Assembly (NCBI GenBank): GCA_029339505.1
Contig: JAQISU010000210.1
Coordinates: forward strand, 9,325,001 to 9,389,000
From: Unio delphinus
Taxonomy: Eukaryota > Mollusca > Bivalvia > Unionida > Unionidae
DNA length: 64,000 nt
Direction: 5' to 3'
Part shown: in pieces, positions 1 through 14,075 of the stretch
How the letters are laid out: the number at the start of each line of letters is the position of its first letter
Position numbering within the stretch: position 1 is the first letter of the stretch
The notes under the pieces: model-generated
Databases searched by the model: none
Told to the model about the DNA's origin: nothing
Seen by the model: only the letters and a program-made list of their open reading frames with translations
Made by a program: the position numbers and the translations under genes

Positions 1-268
1 TTTGAATGATTTAGATTACACACAATTGGTCTATTAAAGTTTTAACCTTGAAAATTGATTTTCACTAAACATCTGACACTTCAGCTTTTGGTGTTTACAT
101 AACGTTTTCAGTAAACCTAGCATACAACAAAATAAATGTACAATAGGTTTAGACGAACGTCCTCAACCACTGCTTTGACATATGAGTAACAGGATTTCAT
201 ATCTATGAAGTATTTGTCTGATTGATATGTACAAACATGCTTGATAAAAAATCGTGTCCTTCCAGGGA
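1..268. other. AT-rich unique sequence, no gene seen
   Basis: I see no open frame of note, no RNA gene and no repeat here. The 34-bp minisatellite begins at its right edge. Confidence 0.6.
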
Positions 269-1395
269 CAGCTCTTCTATGAGATCTACCGTTTTACATT
301 CACCTAGCCTTCATGAGATCTACAGTTCCGCATCCACATAGCCTTTGTGAAATCTACAGTTCCACACTCACATAGCATTTATGAGTTCTACAGTTCCACA
401 CTCACATAACCTTTGTGAGTTCAACAGTTTCACAATCACATAGTCTCCCTTAAATCTACAGTTCCATACTCACATAACCTCTATGAGATCTACAGTTCCA
501 AACACAAACAGTTCCACATTCACCTAGCCTCTATGAGATCTACAGTTCCACACTCACATAGCCTTCATGAGATCTACAGTTCCACACTCACATAGCCTCC
601 TTGAGATCTACAGTTCCACACTCAAATAGTCTCCCTTAAATCTACAGTTCCACACTCACATAACCTATATGAGATCTACAGTTCCAAATTCAAACAGTCA
701 CCCTTAGATCTACAGTTCCACACTCATATAGCCTCCATGAGACCTACAGTTCCACACTCACATAGCCTTCATGAGATCTACAGTTCCACACTCACATAGC
801 CTCCATGAGATCTATAGCTCCACACTCAAATAGTCTCCCTTAGACCTACAGTTCCACACTCACATAACATCTATGAGATCCACAGTTCCACACTCTCATA
901 GTGTCCCTTAGATCTACAGTTCCACACTCACATAGCCTGCTTGAGTTATTCAGTTCCACACTCACATAGCCTTCATGAGATCTACAGTTCCACACTCTCA
1001 TAGTCTCCCGTAAATCTACAGTTCCACACTCACATAGCCTCTGTGAGATATACAGTTCCACACTCAAACAGTCTCCCTTAGATCTACAATTCCACACTCA
1101 TATAGCCTCCATGAGACCTACAGTTATACACGCTCAAAGACTCTATGAGATATACAGTTCTACACTCGCATAGCCTCCATGAAATCTACATTTCCACATT
1201 CACCTGTCATCCATGAAATAAACAGTTCCACACTCACATAGCCTCCAAAGTCTACAGTTTAACACCAACATATATTCCATGAGATGTACGTTTCGATACT
1301 CACAAGCCTCCCTGAGAGTTCCAGCTTAACACCCACATATCCTCCATGAGGTCTACATTTCGACACCCACATAGCCTCCACAATATGTATTGTTC
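269..1395. repeat. 34-bp minisatellite array
   Basis: About 33 imperfect head-to-tail copies of a 34-bp unit built around CATAGCCTCCATGAGATCTA followed by CAGTTCCACACT. Copies are best conserved from 500 to 1,100 and decay toward both ends (single-base changes and small indels, for example TCCCTTA in place of TCCATGA). Because 34 is not a multiple of three, an open frame on the - strand at 846-1,097 cycles through all three frames of the unit; it is a by-product of the array and not a gene. Confidence 0.93.
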
Positions 1396-1888
1396 AATAT
1401 TCGCATGTGTAGGAATTGTAATTCATAGTTTGCTAGCCTCTTCCTGCCTATGAGGATTCATGAAGATTGAGTAACAGCATTCTGTTCGTTTGATGTATAT
1501 CCATAAAATTTAGGACATCCACGTTAACATTGAACATCAACGTGACATGTTTATTAGGTAATATCCACAATTACAAAATCAAGTCTGCAGGTCCAACACC
1601 TCCATTCAAGCACAATTAAAACTAGGAACAAAATGCAAGTCCAAGTACAGATTTCAATTCTGTGATTCTAATTGATACTGAACCGCACAGCACGTATACA
1701 TTGATATGCCAGCCGATAAACTTATATAACTCTAAATGATGCTTACACATAGTTGTCCAAATCAATGAAATGATTCCAATCAATCATATCGACAGGAAAC
1801 TTAACTTACATCGCTTGTTTCTACAAATGCTGAAATAGATACACATATATCTAAAAGAAGACTTCCGGAAAGATGGCCGCCATCGCTT
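1396..1888. other. Unique sequence between minisatellite and LINE
   Basis: AT-rich, with no coding signal or repeat that I recognise. A short GC-richer piece just before 1,889 may be the first recognisable part of the LINE. Confidence 0.5.
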
Positions 1889-4403
1889 AACTGCTTATTC
1901 TTGGAGATTTCAACTTTCGCTTTGACTGTCCTAGTAAACCATACATGTCAAAATTCATAAACTCCATTCATGTTTTCGATCTTAAACAGTGAGTTAAACA
2001 ACCTACACATAAACTTGGTCACAATGTTGACTGGTTTATTTATAGACCTGATGATAATATTCTGCAATCCACCCTTGTATCAGACGAACTTGCATCGGAT
2101 CATCCTCTGCGTTGTATGCCATCTCGACGTATCAGTCCCTAACCCTCCACCTATATTTGCTACTAAGAGAAACCTCCGTATGATAAATACAACCAAATTC
2201 ATGCATGACATCCAAGAAAACCTAACAACTACCTTACATCCAAGAGCGGAACAACTTGATAACTGCCTGCATTCATTGCTTGAAAAACATGCCCCAGCCA
2301 CCAAATGTGGAGTATCAGTAAAAATGTGTTCTCCTTGGTATAGCAGTGTTAGGGACCAGCTTCGTACTGCTAAAAGACATCGCCGAAAAGCAGAGAGGCT
2401 TTGGCTTTCCACCGCACTCACTATTCATAAACAAATCTACGAAGCCGCTAAGAAGAACGTCACAGACATAGTCCATTTAGCCAAATCATCCCACTACAGT
2501 ACTAAGATCACGGAGAGTTCCAGCTGCAAAGAGTTCTTCGAGATAACTAACAAACTAATGTCAAGGAACAAATGTACACCACTTCCAACAAGCTTCTCTC
2601 CACTAGACCTACCAGACCAATTTGCAAATTTCTTCGAGGACAAAGTACAAATCATTAGAGATTCGTTTGACAGCACAATTTTTGAACGGATTCGTCACCA
2701 TACAGATATGATGCAGAATTTCAGCAACAACCGTTAGGAGCCTTTGAACCTGTTTCTATATATTTAGTACGGACAATCGTGGTGAAAAGTGCACCAAAGT
2801 CTTGTGAACTTGATCCAATTCCGACATCACTGCTGCCCGAATGCTTAGACCCAATATTGCCTTCATTAACTGATGTTATTAATATCTCTCTCTCAACAGG
2901 GGAATTCCCATCATTTTTCAAAACTGCCATCGTAAAGCCACTGCTGAAGAAACCTACACTAGACCATAACGATTTAAAGAACTAATGGCCAATTTCTAAT
3001 CTCCCATTCATATCAAAATCTTATAAAAGATTGTTCTAATTCAACTTGTATCTCATTTGAATTCAAACAGTCTTTTTAGCAATGTACAGTCTGCATATCG
3101 CCCTTGCCACAGTACGGAAACTACTCTTCTGAAAATATTTAGTGACCTTCTCTCTGCTTTGGATTGTGGATAGATTACAGTCCTCACTCTGCTGGATTTA
3201 TCTATAGCATTTGAATATAGCCTTTACAGTGGTTCAAGTCCTACTTAGTTAACAAGACAAGAATTATATTTGCAAATGGAATACACTCCGGCCCAGTTGA
3301 GAAATGTTGTGGCGTTCCACAGGATCTGTTAATGGACCTGTTTTCTTCATTCTGTATACTCAGCCGCTCTCACGTGCCATAGCTCATCACCCAGTGTCGC
3401 ACCAATTGTATGCAGATGACACCCAAATATACAAGTCTAGCCACCCAACTGAAGTTGATGCTACCATCCATGGAGTAGAAAAGTGTATTTCTGATGTGAA
3501 ATCATGGATGACATGTAACAAGCTGCAGATGAATGATGATAAAACTGAGGCTATTCTGATCACAGCACAAAGACTTTTTCATTCACATCCTTCACCTCAG
3601 ACAATAAATATCAGCAACACCAACATTACATTCTCAATGTCAGTACGGAACATAGGCATTACTCTAGAAAGTACTCTCACATTGCACCAGCATGTCATGA
3701 ACATATGCAAGGCTGCATATATTGAATTCAGGCGCATCAGTTCCATTCGTAAATATCTTTCAGTTGATGCGACTAAACACTTGTGTGTTCATTAGTACAT
3801 TCAAAACTGGACTATTGTAAGTAAATACTGTCTGGTTCGTCACAATATTTACTCCAGAAACTTCATAAAGTTCAAAACACAGCTGCACGGATCATCTTTA
3901 GAGTACCTCGATCAGAGATTCGATACATAATCACACACAAACTTTGTTCTCTGTGCTATGTTTTAATGACAGTCCCCAGTCCAACATACCTATCCAGCCT
4001 CACCCATGTGTATACACCAGCTAGATCCTTACGCTCGTCTTCTGATAATCGTATACTCATTGTTGCCAAGGTGAAAACAAAATCATATGGACAGCGTTCG
4101 ATTGCACACCAGGGACCGGCGACGTGGAACGAATTGCCCATTGAAATTAGAAACAAAGACACAGATGTCGATTTTATGAGTGCTCTGAAAACTCACCTGT
4201 TTCGACTGCAGGGACAAACTTAGCGATCTAATCATGTTTTGTAACTTATATGTTTTCAGCAAGTTTTCATGTTTTCCAATTTCATTGTTTTTGTCATTTG
4301 TTGTTCTGTTGTGTAGTCATATCATTATTGATGGTGTAAAGCGCTTAGAGCTTCGAAAGATTAGGTGCTATACAAAGTCCTCATTATTATTATTATTATA
4401 TAT
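1889..4403 (+). mobile_element. Degenerate CR1/L2-like non-LTR retrotransposon, 5'-truncated
   Basis: Reading along the + strand, the C-terminal part of an apurinic endonuclease (GDFN motif near 1,900; SDHPL motif near 2,095) is followed by the inter-domain region and then a reverse transcriptase. The RT keeps the QSAYR...STET box near 3,085-3,130 and the catalytic YADD at 3,409-3,420. The 3' end (AAGCGCTTAGAGC... then ATT repeats at 4,381-4,400) is the kind of short-repeat tail seen in CR1/L2-type elements. Several frameshifts, stops and an internal deletion near 3,200-3,240 (between the LDLS box and the TVVQ box) show that it is dead. The longest open piece, 1,970-2,737, covers mainly the inter-domain region; its first part is out of frame with the endonuclease. 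Confidence 0.85.
2779..3795 (+). pseudogene. Reverse-transcriptase domain of the LINE, broken
   Basis: Open pieces at 2,779-2,985 and 3,304-3,795 are in different contexts of the same RT domain. The first holds the N-terminal fingers region (KPLLKKP motif); the second starts near the palm and contains PVFFILY..., then YADDTQIY at 3,409, and the KLQMN and KTE boxes that follow it in this family. Stops at about 2,985, 3,170 and 3,250 and a deletion of the region before the palm separate them. The clade is inferred from motif spacing and from the tail; a CR1/L2/Rex1 grouping is likely but cannot be separated further by eye. Confidence 0.82.
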
Positions 4404-5306
4404 ACAAAACACTTTCATGACGATAAAATCGAGGTCATTCTGATCTCAGCACAAATATTTTCTCATTCACGTACTTTAACCTCAAACAAAAAATATCAAA
4501 TATCAGCAATACCAACATTCAATTCACATAATACAAAACCTGGGTGTTTTTCTGGACATTACTCTCGCACTGCACAAACATGTTATGAACACATGCAAGG
4601 CTGCATATCTTGAGTTGAGACGCATCAGCTCCATTTGCTAATATCTTTCAGTTGATGCCACTAAAACACGTGTATGGTCATTAGTACTTTAAAGACTGGA
4701 TTATTGTAACTCAGATATATCTGGTTCGTATCAATATCTACTCCAGAAACTTCAAAACGTTCAAAACTCAGCTGCTCCGATCATACTTAGAGCACCACGA
4801 TCAGAGCAGACCTCCATGGTGCTTTGTACATTACACTGGTTATCTATTCCATTCAGAATCAAACACAAAAATTGTTCTCTGTGCTACATTGCACTGACGG
4901 ACTCCAGTTTAGCATACATATCTGGCATCAACCATGTGTACACACCATCAATATACTAACGCTCCTCTTTTGACAATCGTATACTCCTAATTCCCACTAT
5001 GAAAACGAAATCATATGGACAACGTTTTTTTACATACGATGGCCCAGCAACGTGGAACGAATTGCCCATTAAACTTCGACACAAGGACACTGTGATCCCT
5101 TTTAAAAGTGTTCTTAAATCTCACCTTTTTCGACTGCAAGAACAAACTTAAAAACCTAATAATAGTTTCTATTTTTAATATTTTTAACACTATTTGTAAT
5201 GTTTTCTAATGTCAAGGTGTTTGTATTGTTTTTGTTCTTGTAGTCATATAATTATAAATATTGTAATGAGCTTCGAGCATCTAATGATTAGGCACTATAA
5301 AATGTC

Positions 5307-5341
<35 letters not shown>
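4404..5341 (+). mobile_element. Second 3'-end fragment of the same LINE family
   Basis: Begins directly after the first element's ATT tail and repeats the sequence of the first copy from the region just after YADD to the 3' end, in the same orientation. It ends in its own ATT array at 5,309-5,340. It is more diverged than the first copy, with many stops. This is a 5'-truncated insertion abutting, or inserted into, the tail of the first copy, as expected for elements that prime on short microsatellite tails. Confidence 0.8.
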
Positions 5342-5630
5342 TGGAAACGTGCAAACACGGAGATGCACATGAATTAGTGATAATATTCATATTTATTTCA
5401 AAGAACCTGCTTCTGTAAAAACATGTATATTTTATTTCAACTAAACTTGTAAATTAAAAATATTCATTGCTTCTTACCGTGTACAAACTGTACGTGCAAC
5501 ATTTGTTATACAAGGCAAATTAGTATTCTTGATGTTATTATATGTACTTCTCTGTATGTGTATTACATGGTTACATTCTTATTTACATACAATGTTTCAC
5601 ATAACCTACTTGAGCTGTACATTAACACAT

Positions 5631-5783
5631 GGACTCGCCCATTTTCTAAAACTCAACACAAAAACGTAAGGACTCGCCCATTTTCTAAAAGTCAACACAA
5701 AACGTAAGGACTCGCCCATTTTCTAAAAGTCAACACAAAACGTAAGGACTCGCCCATTTTCTAAAAGTCAACACAAAAACGTA
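5631..5783. repeat. 38/39-bp direct repeat, four units
   Basis: Four near-identical units starting at 5,631, 5,670, 5,708 and 5,746, each beginning GGACTCGCCCATTTTCTAAA. The paralogous site in copy B (26,304-26,350) has a single unit, so the array expanded, or contracted, after the segment was duplicated. Confidence 0.92.
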
Positions 5784-7174
5784 AGGACTCGACGTAGAGC
5801 GTATTGTTTAGCATTAATTTTATTTCCAGAAGCCCTACGTATTTCTATCCAATAATGCTTTTACTGAAAATAACAGCGAAGACGTCCATATATATATATT
5901 TTTTAAAAATTCAATTCGGCCACTTAGTTTCTATTTGTATTTAATAACAAACCTGACAGCTAACTGACTCTGCTATTTACGGGAAGGTTAGATGCACTAA
6001 TGGTCATCTATTCATTTATTTTTGGAAAATGGCTCCACAACCTATGAATACTGTTGAATTAAATGGCGTGTAGAAGACGGTGCTTGACAAAATGAGAATA
6101 AAGTTGAATTCACTGGCTTATAGACGATGAACTGGAAATCCTAACAAAAAAGACAATACACACGTGTGTAATGAAGTTAGTGTAATGATAACTGACAAAC
6201 GTCGATCATCTCAACTGTTGACCTCAATGTACCTGCATCTCCTTTTTAAAGAAAAGGCTAACGACCAATATAAATACATGCCGGTAACGGAATTCTTTAC
6301 AAACTGAGAATTCGGAGAAGAAAAAATAAACTATTGAAATTAATTAAAAGAGTTAAGGTAGTTTCCATGATATATAATGCACGCATATACAATCATACAC
6401 ACTAGAGAGAGTCACACGGTCATTGTGAAATATATTGACGAAGATATTGCTTTTCCCCAACATGTCATGCTTGATTGAACACGCTTATACATAATGAACA
6501 AAGTCACATCACCATACTGACATGTTATGTTTCAAAACACAATGATATCCAACTGAAAATAAAGAGCTTTAAAAAGTAAAATTTAAAAAAGTCCGTCATG
6601 GTATTTACTCTGCAATAACTGAGCGGGCGAGATTGCATGTAATCACGTGACCGAGATCGCACTACTAATTTAAGAATGACGTTTTGATTGACGCATATCT
6701 GATATAGATCAGTTTTCTTTGTAATGCCTGATTACTTATCGGTAGATTCGAAAGACTTAGAGCCTTGAATAACGACTGCTAAATTATCCGTCCATTTATT
6801 ACCATAAACAAATATACTTAGGTAAATATCTATATCACAGAAGAGAAGAAAGAAATGATATAAAAGAAAAATATTACGCAAACCGAATTCAAATTAAGTA
6901 CGAGTTATCGATATTCTTTGTAAATAAAAAATGTGTGGAAATTCCTATTTCAAGCAGATATATGTGAACACGTTTTGATGCTAGTGACTGATTCGGCAAA
7001 ATAAACTGGAAGCGAATTAAAATTGTACACGGAGTGTTTTAAGAAAGAGTTACTGTCAGTATCAGGTACCATGATTCACAGCTTTGACTGTTAAAGAACT
7101 GAAGAATGTGATCACGTGGAATATATATGTATCTGTCGATCTACATCTGCCTTCGTCTACTCAGATCGCAATAC

Positions 7175-7176
<2 letters not shown>
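5784..7176. other. Non-coding part of duplicated segment
   Basis: No gene seen. The whole interval has a near match at 26,350-27,812, with only small differences. Open frames are short and are not conserved as proteins between the two copies. Confidence 0.6.
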
Positions 7177-7269
<93 letters not shown>

Positions 7270-7287
7270 GCAAGCACGCACACACAT
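7177..7287. repeat. (CT)n followed by (CA)n microsatellite
   Basis: A CT tract to about 7,239 passes directly into a CA tract to about 7,265, with a few interrupted units after that. The equivalent position in copy B (27,813-27,930) has the same compound array plus an extra TA tract just before it. Overlapping open frames through it are low-complexity artefacts. Confidence 0.97.
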
Positions 7288-7299
7288 TTCCGATATGGA

Positions 7300-7425
7300 A
7301 TAGCGGAGAAATCGCCCCATGGAGAACTCGCCTTGGGAGAACTCATCCCAGGTGTTAGGAGAAATCGTCCCATAGTGGTCGGAGAAGTCGCCCCACTTTG
7401 TCTGGAGAAGTCGCCCCAAGGATAA
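7300..7425. repeat. Short degenerate repeat around GGAGAA-TCGCCCCA
   Basis: Six to seven imperfect units of roughly 17-19 bp with the core GGAGAAGTCGCCCCA or GGAGAACTCGCCTTG. It lies directly after the CT/CA array and is absent from copy B, where a different sequence follows the array. Confidence 0.8.
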
Positions 7426-9039
7426 TATATAATAATTCTGAGAATTTGCCACATGGTTGTCAAGGCTTCATTTATTGTTGTTATTCTTCAACTTAGTAAC
7501 TTATTAAATCTATACAATTTGCATTTTTTTTCTTCAAATTTCCCATTTGATCAACTTCGCTTATGTACTTAACGAAACAAGTGTTTTCTGTCCCTTTCGC
7601 TCTGCTCTTCAAATGATTATATGCGTTTTATTTGGAAAAATAAGAGGATGTAAGCATGATGGTATGTCTGCAGTTGTAGATATAAAATGGTGCCAACATG
7701 ATAACCTAAGTCATCCTAAGATGACGTTATGACATTGACTTTTATAACCCGAAATCGACTGAATTGGCACTGACCGTCAATAAGCCAAAGTGTTATTTAT
7801 TATCTCTCTAACTGAACAATTTAACCTGGATTTTCATTGAGATTTGCTAACCATTAACAAATGATACTTGAACTCAATAAACAAAAAAACATTATTGATG
7901 CCTACACAAGAAATGCGGTCGCTATCGAGTTAATCAAAATGGCTAATGCGCCGAATTCGGAAGGTTTCTGAAAGATCAGTCATACTAAATCATTTAGTAT
8001 ATTTTGTCGGTGTTCGTAATTTTATTATTTCTCAATAATAAGAAACTATTTCAAGATAAAAGAGAAGTTTAAAAAATATTTCACTATTAAATTTCCGATG
8101 CAAAATAAACAAGATTACGTTATTTATTAATATATAATAACACCGTGATCACGCGTACTAGACCCAAATTAACTAATGAGGCACAAATCAATGTCGCTGA
8201 CACGTTAACTCATTATAAACGTTTCTTTCCTAAATGCATACATTTTTGCTATATCAATATACGTCTATCATTCCAAAAAGGTCGTAATACATAGGTAACA
8301 CTTTTTATGAACAGGCGATTTGTTTTGTAAAAGAAGAGGTTTTGTGAGTATAAAAGGCGCTCAAAATTGACTTGTACGTTTTAATATAAATAATACAACT
8401 AAATAAAAGGTTATTATTGATGCATACCATTTTTTAAAGTGCGTTATGTTGTGATATTCATTGGTTATAAAAAATCGGCATGAAAGACAATTCGCTTAGA
8501 GAGTTATAATTGGTCTTAAACTGTGTTGAAATATTAGATGAAAACTGCGGATCTCTATAATTTTATATATGAAAGCGATGATTATTCATAGTAGTTTCTC
8601 ATATATTAGCACATCGTGAACACCGGTGTATGTTACATTTAGATGACGAAAATGTTCTTTTTTCTTTTTCTTTTTCTTTTGTCTGTTAATTTATTTGATA
8701 AATATAAGAGACTAAAATGTATTAATTATACGACGTAGATTAGATAATGAAGGATTCGTTTGTATTCTGAAAGGATTTACATCTCTCTATATTGTACATA
8801 CTGCTTTGTTTAAAGTCCAATGTTGAGTAATATTACAGGTTTTGTTCAGCGCAGAGTCATTTATATGTGTAGGATAATTTCTGTTTTGTAAATATATTTG
8901 GAATTTATTCAACGAATTTTATAATTGACAATCATCTGAAATAATACGTCGGTATCTTTACGACTGGCTATGTGGTATACCGTTTTTACATGACATGGGG
9001 TGACATGAGGATTATTCCACATATTGGTGGATATTAGTT
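7426..9039. other. AT-rich sequence, no gene seen
   Basis: No domain, RNA gene or ordered repeat recognised. Absent from duplicated copy B. Confidence 0.5.
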
Positions 9040-9965
9040 TCCTTTATATGAATATTTGCAGAGATAGTGTTATCAATATTTTATATCACATTTACATCTG
9101 AAAATGAAACATGCGTACTAGATGCAGTATAAGTAAATTTAATTGTCTGGTGAAAATGATTAAGGCGATCAATACAATTTTACAGTTCTTCGGTTGACTG
9201 CTTCCAGATATAAATATTTCATCGACAAATCTGAACCAAAGGGATGAATTAAACTTTTCGTTTTGAAGAAAGGCCTTTTCAAATTTACCCATGAAAGGAA
9301 AGCGTATAAAGGAGCCATATTAATACACATTGCGGTACCAATTATGTGTATGTATTTCGTATTATTACATTGAAAATAATTATTTTCCAAGATAAGTTTT
9401 AATATTATATAAATATCTTCACAAGATAGTGGGCTATTATTAGGATTGTAATCAAGAACATTTGTACACGCTTCAATACCAGCTGCATGCGGAAAGTTGG
9501 TATATAGTGATGTTACATCTAATTCTAATAATACCAGGATTGAAATTAACAGATAGCTGTGGAATAGGCTTCAACTTTTTAATGAAAGTTCTTGTATCTT
9601 TAATTTATGATTTCATTATGAGTTTTGGTTAATATGTAGAATTGATGTGTACGCATGCTAGAGGGAAAGTATCAAATTCCTCATATACGGATTTTTTTTT
9701 GTGTAGCCATCTCATTAATGCATGTTGAAATTTGTTATTTAATTTCTATTGACGGATCTTCGCCAGTATGTCTGTAGTAGTTTTCATCATTTAATTGACG
9801 TTTAACTTATTTAAAATAATCTTGATTCATAATAATGACAGTGTTTGACTAATCATCCTTTTTAATCACTATACTGTCGTCATTCATTAGTTTACTTAAA
9901 GACTGAATATAGTCTTAGAAATATTACTATAATATTGTTTTTATGATTACAGTTAATATCTATTT
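9040..9965 (-). pseudogene. Penelope-like element reverse transcriptase, decayed
   Basis: Reading the - strand from about 9,600 to 9,060, one meets a lysine-rich piece (KKLKPIPQL), then after a frame change the hallmark box LELDVTSLYTNFPHAAGIEA at about 9,535-9,455. Next come ENNYFQCNN...IIGTAM and, in another frame, MGKFEKAFL...FRFVDEIFI. The order (LDVTSLYTN, then GTAMG-like, then MGKFE, then an R-[YF]-[IV]-D-[DE] catalytic box) is that of Penelope-like element RTs. The catalytic box reads VDE where the family has DD, and at least three frame changes or stops separate the pieces. The GIY-YIG endonuclease is not visible. It lies in the part of copy A that is missing from copy B. Confidence 0.82.
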
Positions 9966-11328
9966 TGTGATCGCGTATAAATAAAAATCTAAAAATGAAC
10001 CACGTTTGCCCCTCTAGTTTCTCAATTGAAAACAATTAATATCGATGAGAATTGGAATGTTCCAGTTAGCCACGTCACCCGTAAAGACTGTTGTCTTTAG
10101 TAATTATAAATTCTGCTCTGACTAAAAAACAAAACGTTGAAATAAAAGATGACTTTTGCTCTGTGTTTGTAACAAGAGTTAAAGACTAATATCGTTTCGT
10201 CATATTTGTCCTTAACTAGATAAAACAATGTTACAATCCAGTATCAAAAACAAAGAACAACAACAACATCCATGCAAATACTACTACTAATAATATACTA
10301 CTAATAAAAAGAACAAAACAAGAATGCGTGATATTAGATATCAATTATTCATCTGATTTATTATTTATATTACTGAATTGCCCTCGACAGATTTCTGCAA
10401 TGATCGTATATGATAAGTTTGACAATTGATAATGATGCATGACATTGATATGTATGTATGGTTACCCGGATGTCGAATCTAGCACTCGTATAAAAATATG
10501 TATCGACCAGATTGTATATGTTTTTATGGATGTAAAGCCTACGAAACATTTAAGACACCAAATATAGACGTGCATTTAGGTGTATACAAATTATGAATGG
10601 TTAGTTGAAATTAGATTTTTCCCACTCTTCTTCTTCCGGAGGTTGGGAAATCAGATTAAACGTTTAAATCTTGAAAACGTTAGCGGTCTTCTCGGTAAAA
10701 AAAATGTCAAATGTTTGTGATATTCTAAGTAAGACCTGTAGTGTGATTGATAAATAGGATCCTTTCGATGATAGTCATGCTAATAGTTTCATACTGATGG
10801 CATTTATTAATGTCGAACCCTTACCTGAATGCAAACAGACGTTTCTCTCATTGTACACCTCAACCAAGTTTGTATTGACAGTTGTGAAAGGAAGATTAAA
10901 ACGATTCACGACGACACAAAAGCCGGCAACCTTGGCAATAGGCACACACGAAAATAAAAAATTCATAAGGTCTGAATTGAAAGACTATTTTTAATCATGT
11001 ACAAAATATCAGTGATTTGTTGTTTGTTCTCTTTTATCTCTTTAATGATCACTTTAATTTATCATATTTGAGTAACATTCGGCAATGTACCTTATACAAC
11101 GGACAGGAATTGTAAAAGAGGGAAAGAAGAAGGATGAAAAAGAAATTGATGAAACAATATGAGTATGACCAAAAGAAAACTGACCAAATTAATTTACGCG
11201 TCGTTTTAGGAAATGTATTTATTCTAGCTTAATGTAGTTCTTTTTGGCATGGTGCAGTTATTGATGGCGTTGCACATGGCTGTGTGTTTCAGACAGAAGT
11301 ACAATTATCAATAGTTTTATCTTTCTTT
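9966..11328. other. No gene recognised
   Basis: A 65-codon open frame on + at 10,797-10,994 has no recognisable motif. A short piece near 10,015-10,080 matches copy B at about 28,360-28,405. Nothing else stands out. Confidence 0.45.
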
Positions 11329-11999
11329 AAAAATGATTACACTCTGAATCCAGAGCTAACATTTTAAAACAGTAATGCGTTTATTGCTTTTCATTTTGTC
11401 AGTATATTTGATTCAAAATCTCAAATACAACTTAGCCGTCATAACCTATGCGATACCCAATATCCGAATTGCGGTTTTCCGTCCAATGCACAAATAGCCT
11501 TGACATTAATAAAAACGAATGCATATATAACGTATTTTATAAATTGAAACCCGTCTCATACCTAAATCTAACGGCCTCAGTAGACTCCCAGTCAGGGGAA
11601 TGTTTGATGGATTTAATTCCTCAATATTACAATTAGTTTAAACAATCAAATTAAGAATGAACAGTTAATTTTTTTTAACAAAACAAGAAAAAACTTAAAT
11701 GAAGCAACGAAAGTTGTTCACAAAGTTTCCCGTATACTGCACACAGGGTATAGAAAAAGTAGAATAAACTATACGGTTACACACCAAATAAAGTATAGAA
11801 TTATGTAGAATAAATTATACTAATTACAAATAATGTATAGATCTAAGGAGACTAAATCAAACCACTTAGGTAGTCAATACCATTTGCTTCATTATTCTCC
11901 ATTTCAATACTGATGAAATACAATACAATCACAGTACATATGATATAATTGCAGTAAATATGTGATATAACTACAGTACATACAGATATAATTACAGAA

Positions 12000-12178
<179 letters not shown>

Positions 12179-12182
12179 TTAC

Positions 12183-12890
<708 letters not shown>

Positions 12891-13097
12891 TAGCAATGAA
12901 AGGTACATGGTTATAAATATGATTTGCTACACTTTTGAGACTTTAAAATCGGCGAAATCAATGCATCAAAGCTCTGCATAAAAACACTCCACTCAACCCC
13001 ACTCCACCCCATATACTCTCCATAAATGAACAATACCGCTGAGTAATCAGGCATATTGCTCGTTATAAGCATCCATCAGTAATCTAAATCATCATAT

Positions 13098-13150
13098 GCA
13101 TGCATGCATGCATACATCCATCCATCCATCCATCCATCCATACATACATA
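13098..13150. repeat. Tetranucleotide run (GCAT, CATC, CATA)
   Basis: Three related tetranucleotide motifs in series, directly before the duplicated segment that starts near 13,149. Confidence 0.93.
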
Positions 13151-13992
13151 CTTGGTTCAGTTGTTTAAGAAACCCTTTCGCAAACATGGAACATGCATGA
13201 GTGGGTTCCCCTAATGTCGTCGCCACTTTTTATTTTTGGTCGCCCCCACTCATCTGCTGCTATTATGAATATTTTGTATTTTCTATATAATAGCTGTTGT
13301 TAAAATGTGCAAGAAAATTCCATACTTTAGCGTGTATATATTAATATAGTTACATCAGCAACGTTCTTAATTAATTTAATAACAAATTATAGATCTGTCA
13401 TTGAGACATTGTGTCTATATGAAGTTAAAATTTTAGTTGTATGTTATTATTACGCTATTAAGTGAAAATATATTCATGTATAGTTTCGTGATGTAACGTT
13501 TGAGTCATGATCTTATGACACTGATGAATCCGGATCCTATGCTTCTTAGATTGAGACTATCAATAATTGACACGTATTCCTGATTATTGTAATACCTATT
13601 ACATTCTCAACAGTGTGAAGTGCAAACTGGCATCACGGATGTTGACTGGATACATAACAAGGTAGTATGAAGGCACAACTACCATGAAAAATACCTTTGC
13701 TAAGCATAAAGTTTTTTCATGGCAATTGTATGAAAAAAAAAGAATTGATTACAAATTATTATTTTAAAATCTGGGAGAAAATAATGAAATAATCAAATTT
13801 TGAAGCACTAAAATCACCTTTATACCTAGCATTATCAACGACAACATAGTTTACCTTGGTCTAAAAGAACTCAACTCGTACAATATTAACCATTAAGTGT
13901 AAATCATGCTCTGAATGTAAAACCGATCGTATGCACAATTTGTGACTTTACGGAAAAACGTACCTCTATATTGACGTAGCCCACACTTAAGT

Positions 13993-14005
13993 TATCTATC
14001 TGTCG

Positions 14006-14074
<69 letters not shown>
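13993..14074. repeat. (TATC)n microsatellite
   Basis: About 20 TATC units. The paralogous site at 59,490-59,510 has only about four, so the array length differs sharply between duplicated copies. Confidence 0.97.

Positions 14075-14075
<1 letters not shown>

Noticed and set aside
846..1097. 83-codon open frame on - with MWNCRS/SVEL motifs
   Set aside because: It is the 34-bp minisatellite read through three frames; composition and period explain it completely.
7084..7463. Overlapping open frames on both strands with Ser-Leu and Thr-His runs
   Set aside because: Low-complexity translation of CT/CA microsatellites.
11448..11636. 62-codon frame conserved at 28,517-28,705
   Set aside because: Both copies are open, but about six or seven of nine base differences change the amino acid, which does not suggest a protein under selection; the surrounding non-coding DNA is equally similar.
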